This document shows, piece by piece, positions 1-6,167 of a DNA stretch of 6,724 bases. The stretch covers positions 1 to 6,724 of the forward strand of contig JAQTXY010000111.1 in the NCBI GenBank assembly GCA_028688535.1, in the 5' to 3' direction. The notes under the pieces were generated by a model. That model ran no database searches, was not told the origin of the DNA, and saw nothing but the letters and a program-made list of their open reading frames with translations. Positions within the stretch are counted from its first letter, which is position 1. Every line of letters starts with the position of its first letter. Made by a program: the position numbers and the translations under genes. This stretch comes from Methanothrix sp. (GTDB lineage Archaea > Halobacteriota > Methanosarcinia > Methanotrichales > Methanotrichaceae).

Positions 1-7
1 ATATTTC

Positions 8-10
8 CAT
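8..10 (-). other. Possible start codon of a further gene downstream of fwdC
   Basis: An ATG on the minus strand at 10-8 lies 9 nt after the fwdC stop codon, preceded by the short purine stretch ATCGGG that could be a weak ribosome binding site. Only Met-Glu-Ile can be read before the window ends. In other archaea this place may hold a ferredoxin-type Fwd subunit or another methanogenesis gene, but nothing here identifies it. Confidence 0.3.
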
Positions 11-19
11 CCCGATTTA

Positions 20-790
20 TCAAGATGACCCCACACCAACCAGTAGCTCGCCTTTGCCGTTATCGACATTGTCGCCTGCATACTTCTGGAAGGCCAGGCC
101 ATCAACCTGCACGATTTCCAATCTTTGGAAGCTGGGCAGAACCTTGGCCTCTCCTTTTACAGTTATAGTTCCTTTGCTCATCTCCGCGCCCGGCAAATAG
201 GCGCTTCCACCGATGAAGATGGTGCCGCCCTGATTGGCCGCTCCGGGAAAGTCGCCTGCGTCCCCAAGGATGCGAATGCTTCCCCCGCAAAGATGCTCGC
301 CGAGGTATGCTCCCGCGCTTCCCCTAACTTCGATCTCTCCACCGCGCATGCCGCACTTCTCACCCCGGTATCCGCCACCAAGGTAATTTCCGGCATTCCC
401 CATGACGACCACCTTGCCGCCCCGCATCTCCCTGGCCAGCCAGTCGTCGGCATTACCGGCTATGCTCAAAAGGCCACCCTTCATATTGTTGCCGGCATGC
501 ATGCCCACGCTCCCCTCGGCCAGCACTACTCCTGCAGTCATGCCTTCTGCTATTCTCTTTACCTGAGAGAAGTCGCCGCTAAGCCGAATGGTCAACTCCT
601 CAGCCTTGGCTGGCGCATCATCACCTTCTATTACAAAAAGGTCGGATAACGTCCGCTGACGATTTCCCTGCCAGACTGCCAGGCTTTTTATCTGGCTCAA
701 GGTAAGGGGCGCAAACTTGTCGGGCGATATGTTTTCCGCCTCTACGGAGATCGTAAATGCGCTCCTCTGTGCAATGGTTATGTTTCTCAT
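20..790 (-). CDS. fwdC: Formylmethanofuran dehydrogenase subunit C (FwdC/FmdC)
   Basis: This 256-residue protein is the scaffold subunit of formylmethanofuran dehydrogenase, the cytoplasmic complex that reduces CO2 to formyl-methanofuran. The diagnostic feature is a run of about six glycine-rich turns (roughly residues 93-106, 112-125, 131-151, 157-170, 176-189 and 194-207) of the form G-x-x-G/A-x-x-x-x...M-x-G-G. These build the right-handed beta-helix shared with the C-terminal domain of glutamate synthase. The N-terminal 80 residues form the subunit-specific part (segments such as SGDFSQVKRIAEGM). Length is close to the family's usual 260-270 residues, so the gene looks complete. The ATG directly follows the TAG stop of fwdA with no gap, which implies translational coupling, and a G-rich stretch in the end of fwdA could act as ribosome binding site. 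Whether this is the tungsten (fwd) or molybdenum (fmd) isoform cannot be read from the sequence. Confidence 0.95.
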   Translation of the reverse strand: MRNITIAQRSAFTISVEAENISPDKFAPLTLSQIKSLAVWQGNRQRTLSDLFVIEGDDAPAKAEELTIRLSGDFSQVKRIAEGMTAGVVLAEGSVGMHAGNNMKGGLLSIAGNADDWLAREMRGGKVVVMGNAGNYLGGGYRGEKCGMRGGEIEVRGSAGAYLGEHLCGGSIRILGDAGDFPGAANQGGTIFIGGSAYLPGAEMSKGTITVKGEAKVLPSFQRLEIVQVDGLAFQKYAGDNVDNGKGELLVGVGSS

Positions 791-2491
791 CTAAGCCACC
801 CCCCGAGAAATAGAAAGGCCTGCCAAAATTGCTTTTCCGTGAGGAAGATAGGCATCCTGTACCGCGTAATTGGCCATCTGGACGCTGTAGTACCTGGCGA
901 ACTTCTCCTCCAGATCAACCATAACTCGGTCAGCTTCCGGCTGAGGTACGGCTGCATCCACCCAGAAGGTTCTACCCGGCGGCGTTGCCAGAATCTGGCC
1001 CTCCTTGGATACGACCACTCCTCCCTTGATGGTATACTTGGCAGTGGCCAGAGATTTCTTAACCAGCGCATGATCCTGGCTTGTATCCACTTCCTCAGGC
1101 CGAAGGTCATAGATGGACACATCCCCGTCAGCCCCCGGTCCCAGATGTCCTTTATCCTCCAATCCCAGGATGCGCGCCGGAGCCGCGCGGGTCATTATGG
1201 CAATATCCGTCCAGTCCATCTCCCTCTCAATGCCGGCAAGCGTAGTGCGTTTAGGCACCTGATCGTGCAGCGTGGCCATCTCCGCCTCCCTCTTGGGACG
1301 GCTCATGAGCAATGTGATGACCTCAGGATAGTTAACAAATGGGCTGCCGTTGGGATGATCTGTGGTCAATAGCACCTTCCAGGGATCTTTAACCAGCAGG
1401 GCCAGCTCCAGGCCAATGGCCCATTGCACGGCATTGACCAGCATCTTTCTGAAATAGGCCATGGGCACGACACCGCTTGACTCCTCCAGCTCGATATCGT
1501 GATTGGACCACTTATTATGAGTGAGACGGGCATTGCCGTACTCCAGAGGAGCATCGGCGGTCATGGTGGTGGCACTGCCGAAGAGCAGCTGCCCCATATC
1601 CATGGTAGCATGGCTGTGGCCATTGAAGTAGTCGGCAATAGCAGGAGCCTTGGACTCGAAGTCGCGCCAGCTTGTTCCTCCGTAGGCGGAAAACTGCATG
1701 TGCGCCACATGCACCACCTGTCTCATACGACTGGGCTTGATATCCTTTAGCATATCCAGAGTCTCGATGGCAGTGGTGTAGTTGCCGGGCTTGCCCAGGT
1801 TATTGAAATGCAGATGAATAGAATGGGGCAGGCGCAGCATCTCATTGGCCTCTGCCAGTCCCCGAATGATCTCCGCAGGAGTTACATCGAAATTGGGCAC
1901 GGCATCATTTACCCCTTTTACATTTGTTCCAAAGCCCCAGGCTTCACCACCGCCGGGATTGACAATCTTCACGCCGTAGCCGCGCGCCGCGCGCAGCCCC
2001 CAGGCAACGTAGGCAGCCAGCTTGGATAGGTCTTTGTCGCGCACGCATTCCATGACCTGCCAGTTGTTGCCAAACAGGGTGAGGGCCCCCTTATCGATGA
2101 TGGGTATCTCCTCCAGCTCTTCATGGGTATGCCGCGCCTCCAGTATGGGCGTTGCCGCTTCGAAGGCCGTAGTGTAACCCATGCGAGCATAACGATAGCC
2201 CATAGCATAGCAGTTGGGAACTGTATAGCCGGTCGATGGCCTGCAGACGGCCGTTCGCGGCTGTGTGCCCAGTCGGGCATCATCCGGCCTCATAATCCGG
2301 CCGGTGTTCACCTTCTTGCCGGCAATATGGGAGTGAGCGTCGACTCCGCCGGGCATGACTAGAAGGCCGCGGGCATCAATCTCTTCCCCTTTGGCCGACT
2401 CGACCATTCTGCCCTTATCAATAAAAAGGTCCATCTCATCGCCATAGATGCCGTTTGCCGGATCGTAGACAATCCCACCTCTGATTATCAT
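791..2491 (-). CDS. fwdA: Formylmethanofuran dehydrogenase subunit A (FwdA/FmdA), zinc amidohydrolase
   Basis: This 566-residue subunit belongs to the amidohydrolase superfamily. In the known complex it condenses formate, made in FwdB and passed through an internal tunnel, with methanofuran at a binuclear zinc site. With the chosen start, the ligand candidates are the D-x-H-x-H motif (His53, His55 in GGVDAHSHIAGKK), Lys175 in GVKIVNPGG (the lysine that is carboxylated in the solved enzyme), His226/His228 in HSIHLHFNN, His261/His264 in HVAHMQF, and Asp378 in LLTTDHPNG as the catalytic aspartate. All the expected motifs are present. The longest open frame begins 18 codons earlier at 2545, but those codons lie inside fwdB and give no family similarity. 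The ATG at 2491 gives the expected N-terminus MIIRGGIVYDPANG and sits 4 nt after the fwdB stop. It is the third gene of a tight D-B-A-C operon. Confidence 0.96.
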   Translation of the reverse strand: MIIRGGIVYDPANGIYGDEMDLFIDKGRMVESAKGEEIDARGLLVMPGGVDAHSHIAGKKVNTGRIMRPDDARLGTQPRTAVCRPSTGYTVPNCYAMGYRYARMGYTTAFEAATPILEARHTHEELEEIPIIDKGALTLFGNNWQVMECVRDKDLSKLAAYVAWGLRAARGYGVKIVNPGGGEAWGFGTNVKGVNDAVPNFDVTPAEIIRGLAEANEMLRLPHSIHLHFNNLGKPGNYTTAIETLDMLKDIKPSRMRQVVHVAHMQFSAYGGTSWRDFESKAPAIADYFNGHSHATMDMGQLLFGSATTMTADAPLEYGNARLTHNKWSNHDIELEESSGVVPMAYFRKMLVNAVQWAIGLELALLVKDPWKVLLTTDHPNGSPFVNYPEVITLLMSRPKREAEMATLHDQVPKRTTLAGIEREMDWTDIAIMTRAAPARILGLEDKGHLGPGADGDVSIYDLRPEEVDTSQDHALVKKSLATAKYTIKGGVVVSKEGQILATPPGRTFWVDAAVPQPEADRVMVDLEEKFARYYSVQMANYAVQDAYLPHGKAILAGLSISRGVA

Positions 2492-2495
2492 CTCT

Positions 2496-3815
2496 TCAAG
2501 CCCCCTGGTTTGCCTTTCGTTGACGCTGCCTATGCACGCTCTCAAGTATTCCCGTGAGTATCTCTTCGTCGCTGGGAAGACTGCTGTCCACCAGCTTTCT
2601 CAGGCGCAAAGCCAGGCCATCCATGCGATAGGCAGTGCCCTCAACCTCTACCCCGGCAATGGCGCAGGGAATCACCACATCAGAAAGAATGGTCGTGGGA
2701 TTCTCATAAGGATCGATCTGAATGACCGGGATACTTGCCAGCCCTTCCGCTGTGGCGTGAGGGAAGTTAGATACGGCATCTGCCGCTATGATCAGCGCTG
2801 CATCGACATCTCTCTTGGCAAGAAGATCACAGGCAGCCGTCTCGCCGGGATTGAAATAGGGCGCCCCTCTGGTGAAGTCTACCGACATGGGATAGCCGGA
2901 AGACCAGGCCAAGACCTGCCCTATCCCGCCAACATTATAGTGACCGCGCATGGGCATAATCACAAATTTGGTATGGCTGTTCAGCTCAGCCACCAGGGAG
3001 AGGGCATTGTCTATGTTCTTGTACCGTCCCCGGCTATGAGTGATGCCCAGACCAAAGAAGATCGCCCCGAACCTGGCAGATTTCAGCGTAGCGGCAATAT
3101 CAGCCAGATCGACCTTCTTGACACCTCCTATCACATCAGGCAGGATCTCACCTTTTCCGGCGATAAGCATGCGCAGCGCCGAGATCACCTCATAATCGCT
3201 ACCGGGGACGATTCTCATGAATTTATCTGCATTCTTGGAGGTCCTGGTCTCGCGAACATCTACTACGATGATCTTCCGGCCCTCACGACCCTGGGGCGTG
3301 AATTTGCCGCTGGAATTGGAGGAGTAGCGCAGAGAATGCCGAGGGTGAGCTTCCGCAGGATTGCACCCCCAAAAGACAATTGTGTCCGCCCGATTTTTTA
3401 CCTGGCCCAAGGTTGCTCCGGGCAGCCCCTTCTCCTCGATGCCTATGACGGACGGCCCGTGGCAGACTGTAGCCGTGGAGTCGAGCACACCGCCCACCTC
3501 TTCGGCCAGAAGGATGCCCTTCTTGGCAGCCTCGCATGAGGTGGATGCCCAACCGTAGAGGAGAGGTTTGGAGGCAGCCAAGAGGATCTGTGCAGCACGC
3601 TCGTATGCCTCGGAGAAGCTCGCCGCCACCAGGACGCCGTCCTTGCGAATCATGGGGCTTTGTATTCGCCCATGACCCATGATCTTGCTGGAGCCCAGGC
3701 GGCAAGCATGTCTGACCCTTGACACCTTGCCATCTTCTACCTCCACATTAATGTCGTCGCAAAGGCAGCCGCAAAAAGAGCATACGGCATCTCTTATCAT
3801 AATCGCTTCAGACAT
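2496..3815 (-). CDS. fwdB: Formylmethanofuran dehydrogenase subunit B (FwdB/FmdB), molybdopterin catalytic subunit
   Basis: This 439-residue subunit is the redox-active part of the complex. It is related to the catalytic subunits of molybdopterin formate dehydrogenases and reduces CO2 to formate with low-potential electrons. The N-terminus has the [4Fe-4S] motif: Cys12, Cys15 and Cys19 in VCSFCGCLCDD, with Cys38 in RHACRLG as the fourth ligand. Cys118 in TATVCHGPSV matches the cysteine that coordinates the metal in the characterised tungsten enzyme, and the codon encodes cysteine, so this is not a selenocysteine form. Later segments such as VFWGCNPAEAHPRHS, IVVDVRETRTSKNAD and NVGGIGQVLAWSSGYP are typical of pterin-cofactor binding in this family. 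The start ATG overlaps the end of fwdD by 8 bp (shared ATGTCTGA), which favours coupled translation. Length is normal for the family and no frameshift is seen. Metal type (Mo or W) is not determinable here. Confidence 0.96.
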   Translation of the reverse strand: MSEAIMIRDAVCSFCGCLCDDINVEVEDGKVSRVRHACRLGSSKIMGHGRIQSPMIRKDGVLVAASFSEAYERAAQILLAASKPLLYGWASTSCEAAKKGILLAEEVGGVLDSTATVCHGPSVIGIEEKGLPGATLGQVKNRADTIVFWGCNPAEAHPRHSLRYSSNSSGKFTPQGREGRKIIVVDVRETRTSKNADKFMRIVPGSDYEVISALRMLIAGKGEILPDVIGGVKKVDLADIAATLKSARFGAIFFGLGITHSRGRYKNIDNALSLVAELNSHTKFVIMPMRGHYNVGGIGQVLAWSSGYPMSVDFTRGAPYFNPGETAACDLLAKRDVDAALIIAADAVSNFPHATAEGLASIPVIQIDPYENPTTILSDVVIPCAIAGVEVEGTAYRMDGLALRLRKLVDSSLPSDEEILTGILESVHRQRQRKANQGA

Positions 3816-4194
3816 GGCAGCAGGCCCCCATGCCGGAGATAAGCTCGCGAATATTGAGAACAGGCGAATCTGTCGCGGCTACATCCACCTCTAATCCCTT
3901 AAAATGGGGTGTGCCGCATCCACCGGTCTCCGTTCCAACTAGCATATTGGCCCAGGGGCCCATGGGTATGAATACCAAGCTGTCCGGCAGCCCGGCGTCA
4001 ATCTTTGCCGTGAGCACCACTTGTCCGTGATCATTCTTGATCAGGACATTTCGTCCCTCGAACAACCCCAGCAATTTAAAATCATTTTCCGATAAATGAC
4101 ATATAGATACTGCCTTGAAGAAATCGGGAGACATTTTACTCTCGCACCCCGCCCCTTGGGCTAAAGTGCGCCCGGAGATCATGGTCGCCAACAA
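3808..4194 (-). CDS. fwdD: Formylmethanofuran dehydrogenase subunit D (FwdD/FmdD), TTG start
   Basis: This 128-residue protein is the small pterin-cofactor-binding subunit. It corresponds to the C-terminal dinucleotide-binding domain of larger molybdopterin oxidoreductases and completes the FwdB active site. Supporting motifs are ISGRTLAQGAG near the N-terminus, KLLGLFEGRNVLIK in the double-psi barrel part, and VFIPMGPWANMLVGTETGGCGTPHFKG at residues 74-100. The start is assigned to TTG at 4194 because a perfect Shine-Dalgarno sequence, AGGTGAT, occupies 4206-4200 and ends 5 nt before it. A second TTG follows at once (4191) and is also possible. The first in-frame ATG (4182) lies about 17 nt from that site, which is too far. 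It leads the operon and faces an AT-rich promoter region. The last residues, GMGACCHV, carry a Cys-Cys-His cluster of unknown meaning. Confidence 0.93.
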   Translation of the reverse strand: MLATMISGRTLAQGAGCESKMSPDFFKAVSICHLSENDFKLLGLFEGRNVLIKNDHGQVVLTAKIDAGLPDSLVFIPMGPWANMLVGTETGGCGTPHFKGLEVDVAATDSPVLNIRELISGMGACCHV

Positions 4195-4199
4195 TTCGC

Positions 4200-4206
4200 A
4201 TCACCT
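4200..4206 (-). promoter_or_regulatory. Shine-Dalgarno site that sets the fwdD TTG start
   Basis: AGGTGAT on the minus strand is a seven-base match to the complement of the archaeal 16S rRNA 3' end (AUCACCUCC). It ends 5 nt before TTG 4194 and 8 nt before TTG 4191, but about 17 nt before the first in-frame ATG, so it argues for a TTG start. An ATG overlapping it (4201-4199) is out of frame. Confidence 0.7.
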
Positions 4207-4256
4207 GAGCTTTTTAATCCCCATTCCCATTGCCGGTAATAAAAGGTGCTGTTGTC

Positions 4257-4272
4257 ATTTTATTATTTTTAT
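4257..4272 (-). promoter_or_regulatory. Candidate TATA region for the fwd operon
   Basis: Sixteen consecutive A/T bases, read on the minus strand as ATAAAAATAATAAAAT, form the strongest AT-rich box upstream of fwdD. With the usual archaeal spacing of about 25 bp, transcription would start near 4232-4242 and give a leader of about 40-50 nt that contains the AGGTGAT ribosome binding site. No clear BRE element can be named. The exact box within the run is uncertain. Confidence 0.45.
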
Positions 4273-4317
4273 GCAGTATTTTCTAGAGGCTCTTCTCAGG
4301 AATTTTTCGTGCATTAC

Positions 4318-4326
4318 TTTAATATA
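4318..4326 (+). promoter_or_regulatory. Candidate TATA box for the leuD-leuB operon
   Basis: TTTAATATA resembles the archaeal TATA consensus. Its centre is about 37 nt upstream of the ATG at 4359, so a start site about 26 nt further on would fall near 4348 and leave a leader of only about 10 nt. That fits the absence of a good Shine-Dalgarno sequence before this gene. It is a prediction from spacing and composition only. Confidence 0.5.
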
Positions 4327-4358
4327 CATCGTTATCATGAGAATACAGTCCACTGATC

Positions 4359-4868
4359 ATGGAGTTGAGTTTTTTGGCGGGCAAAGCTTGGAAGTTTGGA
4401 AACGATATCGATACAGATGCCATCATTCCCGGACGCTATCTGGTTATCAATGATCCGGGAGAGCTGGCAGCCCATCTCTTCGAGGGTGTTCGCCCGGAGA
4501 TGGCAAAGATGGTGGCTCATGGCGACTATGTAGTAGCCGGGGAGAACTTCGGATGCGGATCCTCCCGAGAGCATGCTCCCATAGCCATGAAGGGCGCTGG
4601 AGTCAAAGCAGTCGTTGCCAAATCTTTTGCCAGAATATTCTTTAGAAACTCCATCAATATCGGCCTGCCTCTGTTTATCTGTCCTCAGGTGGATAGAATC
4701 GCGGATGGTGCGGAAATAGAGATAGACATGATCGGTGGTGTGATTTACAACAAATCTCGCGCTGAAGACTATAAAACGACTCCTCTACCTGATTTTCTTA
4801 AGGAGATTGTTGACGCAGGAGGACTCGTAGAATATACCAGGCGACAGGTGGCTAAGGTGACGGCATGA
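4359..4868 (+). CDS. leuD: 3-isopropylmalate dehydratase small subunit (LeuD-like)
   Basis: This 169-residue protein is the swivel-domain small subunit of an aconitase-family hydro-lyase. It works with a separate [4Fe-4S] large subunit to isomerise 2-isopropylmalate to 3-isopropylmalate. Family landmarks are [16 protein letters not shown] (residues 13-28), [13 protein letters not shown] and [22 protein letters not shown]. Length is right for the short archaeal type. Methanogens have two paralogues: LeuD and the homoaconitase subunit of coenzyme B synthesis. After Tyr27-Leu28 this protein has Val29, as isopropylmalate enzymes do, whereas homoaconitase subunits carry the YLRT motif with Arg. 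This favours LeuD, although it is one loop read from memory of the published work. It begins with ATG near a short leader and overlaps the next gene by ATGA. The partner LeuC is not in the window. Confidence 0.88.
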   Translation: MELSFLAGKAWKFGNDIDTDAIIPGRYLVINDPGELAAHLFEGVRPEMAKMVAHGDYVVAGENFGCGSSREHAPIAMKGAGVKAVVAKSFARIFFRNSINIGLPLFICPQVDRIADGAEIEIDMIGGVIYNKSRAEDYKTTPLPDFLKEIVDAGGLVEYTRRQVAKVTA

Positions 4869-5989
4869 ATTATAAAGTACCAGTTATCCCAGGTGACGGC
4901 ATCGGCCCGGAGATCATAGCCGAAGGCCAGAAAGTTTTGCAGGCGGCAGCAGACAAATACAATTTCTCTCTGGATTGGATGGAGTACTCTCTGGGAGCGG
5001 AGCACTACCTGAAGACAGGGGAGCTTGTGAGCGAAGAGACGCTCAAAGATCTGGGACGCTTTCCTGCCATCTACCTGGGTGCCATCGGAGACCCGCGAGT
5101 CGCTCCAGGCATCCTGGAGAAGGGCGTACTGCTGGCCATGCGCTTCTACTTTGATCAGTACGTGAATTTGCGGCCCGTTAAGCTCCTGGAAGGCGTCTGG
5201 ACGCCCCTTAAGGATAAGACATCCAAGGACATCGATTTCGTGGTGGTTCGCGAGAATACCGAGGACTTTTACATCGGCATAGGTAGTCGCGCACGCCGGG
5301 GCAAGAGCCATGCCGACTTTGAAATCAAGCGAACGCTCTACAATATAAAATTCGGCCTGGATATCGATACCGATAGCGATGAGATCGGCTATCAGATCGG
5401 GGAAGTCAGCCGCGAGGGCTGTAAGAGGGTCATAAAATATGCCTTTGACCTGGCGGCAAAGCGAGACCGTCAGGTATCTTCCGTGGACAAGGCCAATGTG
5501 CTCAGCGACATCTATGGCTTTTGGCGCGAGGTCTTCCTGGATGTTGCCAAAGGCTATCCTCAGGTCAAACACGACTTCAACTTCGTGGATGCCATTACCA
5601 TGTGGTTTGTCAAGAATCCGGAGTGGTTTGATGTCGTTGTCGCTCCTAACATGTTCGGAGATATTATCACCGATCTGGGGGCCATGATCCAGGGGGGCCT
5701 GGGCCTGGCACCCGGCGCGAACCTCAATCCGGAGGGAACCAGCATGTTCGAGCCCATTCACGGCTCAGCACCCAAATACAAGGGACTGAATAAGGTCAAT
5801 CCCATTGCTACCATATGGTCTGGTGCACTCTTGTTGGAGCATCTGGGCCAGAGCAAAGCGGCAGCAGATATAGTCTCTGCCATTGAGCGGAACTTATTTG
5901 AAGGCAGAATAAAAACGTACGATTTGGGAGGAAGCTCGACCACCTCTGAGGTTGGCTCGGAGATAGCTCGCCTAGTGGGACTTGTCTAA
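4865..5989 (+). CDS. leuB: Isopropylmalate/isocitrate-family dehydrogenase (LeuB-like; homoisocitrate alternative)
   Basis: This 374-residue beta-decarboxylating dehydrogenase would oxidise a 3-substituted malate such as 3-isopropylmalate to the 2-oxoacid with NAD(P)+. Visible family features are the N-terminal [11 protein letters not shown], the substrate arginines Arg93 and Arg103 in [16 protein letters not shown] and Arg129 in VVVRENTED, Tyr136, Lys209 in SVDKANVL, the metal-binding aspartates Asp242, Asp266 and Asp270, and the nucleotide loop [13 protein letters not shown] with His299. The FDQYVNLRP stretch and the cofactor loop look closer to the tartrate/malate-type branch than to classical bacterial LeuB. 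A charged segment at about 142-178 ([14 protein letters not shown]... [15 protein letters not shown]) is an insertion relative to it. Linkage to the dehydratase supports a leucine role, but homoisocitrate dehydrogenase (AksF) is a fair alternative. AAGGTGA ends 4 nt before the ATG, which overlaps the leuD stop by 4 bp. Confidence 0.87.
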   Translation: MNYKVPVIPGDGIGPEIIAEGQKVLQAAADKYNFSLDWMEYSLGAEHYLKTGELVSEETLKDLGRFPAIYLGAIGDPRVAPGILEKGVLLAMRFYFDQYVNLRPVKLLEGVWTPLKDKTSKDIDFVVVRENTEDFYIGIGSRARRGKSHADFEIKRTLYNIKFGLDIDTDSDEIGYQIGEVSREGCKRVIKYAFDLAAKRDRQVSSVDKANVLSDIYGFWREVFLDVAKGYPQVKHDFNFVDAITMWFVKNPEWFDVVVAPNMFGDIITDLGAMIQGGLGLAPGANLNPEGTSMFEPIHGSAPKYKGLNKVNPIATIWSGALLLEHLGQSKAAADIVSAIERNLFEGRIKTYDLGGSSTTSEVGSEIARLVGLV

Positions 5990-5996
5990 GTCCCAC
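5975..5996 (+). terminator. Perfect 9-bp hairpin over the leuB stop codon
   Basis: GTGGGACTT (5975-5983) and AAGTCCCAC (5988-5996) are exact reverse complements with the 4-nt loop GTCT, and the UAA stop begins in the loop and runs into the 3' arm. No U-run follows directly; the nearest T4 tracts are at 6009-6012 and 6024-6027. It may mark the mRNA 3' end or protect it, and the T4 tracts may assist termination. Archaeal termination depends mostly on U-tracts, so the terminator label is tentative. Confidence 0.5.
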
Positions 5997-6006
5997 AAGG
6001 GAAAAG

Positions 6007-6029
6007 GCTTTTATGTGGGATGCTTTTAT
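6007..6029 (+). repeat. Short direct repeat GCTTTTAT between leuB and the tRNA
   Basis: GCTTTTAT occurs at 6007-6014 and 6022-6029. The first copy, read as CTTTTATG (6008-6015), is the reverse complement of CATAAAAG at 6046-6053. The T4 tracts inside are candidates for transcription termination of the leu operon. A second GTGGGA (6015-6020) repeats the 5' arm of the leuB hairpin. Confidence 0.45.
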
Positions 6030-6045
6030 CCTCAATCTAGTGCAG

Positions 6046-6053
6046 CATAAAAG
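6046..6053 (+). promoter_or_regulatory. Candidate TATA box for the tRNA-Lys/rpoH transcript
   Basis: CATAAAAG is centred about 27 nt before the first base of the tRNA, the expected TATA position if transcription starts at or just before the mature 5' end. No other box of this quality lies closer, and I see none between the tRNA and rpoH. It is a weak match in isolation; its position is the main support. Confidence 0.4.
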
Positions 6054-6076
6054 TCTTGAGGCATGTCAGGCAGCGG

Positions 6077-6167
6077 GGGCTCGTAGCTCAGTTAGGCAGA
6101 GCGTCTGGCTTTTAAATTTTTGTATGAAGATACCAGGTGGTCGAGGGTTCAAATCCCCCCGAGCCCG
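6077..6167 (+). tRNA. tRNA-Lys (anticodon UUU) with a 17-nt intron
   Basis: A full cloverleaf can be folded. The acceptor GGGCTCG (6077-6083) pairs with CGAGCCC (6160-6166), with discriminator G6167. The D stem is GCTC/GAGC (6086-6089/6099-6102) with GG in the loop. The anticodon stem is TCTGG/CCAGG (6104-6108/6133-6137), and the T loop is TTCAAAT (6148-6154). The anticodon TTT lies at 6111-6113, giving lysine. The anticodon loop is 17 nt too long, which is explained by an intron after position 37 (6115-6131). The mature RNA would have 74 nt, and CCA is not encoded. The T stem GAGGG/CCCCC has one A-C mismatch, at 6144 and 6158 (positions 50:64). The gene sits 50 nt before rpoH on the same strand. 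The lysine call depends on the intron placement, which the splice motif supports. Confidence 0.92.
6115..6131 (+). other. tRNA-Lys intron with bulge-helix-bulge splice motif
   Basis: The intron AATTTTTGTATGAAGAT lies at the canonical archaeal site between positions 37 and 38. The exon bases CTTT (6109-6112) pair with intron bases GAAG (6126-6129) as three Watson-Crick pairs and one G-U, giving the 4-bp central helix. The 3-nt bulges T-A|A and A-T|A then place both cuts after their second base. The inner helix is only two A-T pairs (6116-6117 with 6124-6125) closing a 6-nt loop, so the motif is complete but minimal. The tRNA splicing endonuclease would remove it. Confidence 0.88.

Larger units (their letters stand above)
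4195..4358. promoter_or_regulatory. Divergent intergenic region between the fwd and leu operons
   Basis: This 164-bp gap separates the start of fwdD (minus) from the start of the dehydratase gene (plus), so both operons must be transcribed from within or just around it. It is much more AT-rich than the coding regions. No open frame in it looks like a protein family I recognise. It holds AT-rich boxes for each direction (listed separately), the fwdD ribosome binding site at 4200-4206, and a near-palindrome ATTGCCGGTAAT at 4229-4240 that has one mismatched pair and could be an operator. Confidence 0.7.

Noticed and set aside
93..820. Glycine-rich repeats in fwdC as a DNA repeat or variable-repeat surface protein
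   Set aside because: The repeats are at the protein level only, diverged at the DNA level, and are the known beta-helix of the FwdC/GltS family.
2492..2545. Upstream extension of fwdA by 18 codons
   Set aside because: These codons overlap the fwdB 3' end and do not match the family N-terminus; the ATG at 2491 gives the expected MIIRGG start just after the fwdB stop.
2520..3539. 339-codon open frame on the plus strand opposite fwdB
   Set aside because: It lies wholly antisense to a well-supported gene, shows no recognisable domain, and open antisense frames are common opposite GC-rich coding sequence.
4769..5761. 330-codon open frame on the minus strand opposite leuB
   Set aside because: It is antisense to a clear dehydrogenase gene and across the leuD/leuB junction, with no family-like sequence.
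6115..6131. Tandem or degraded tRNA as the reason for the long anticodon loop
   Set aside because: The extra bases form a complete bulge-helix-bulge with the exon, so an intron explains them fully.
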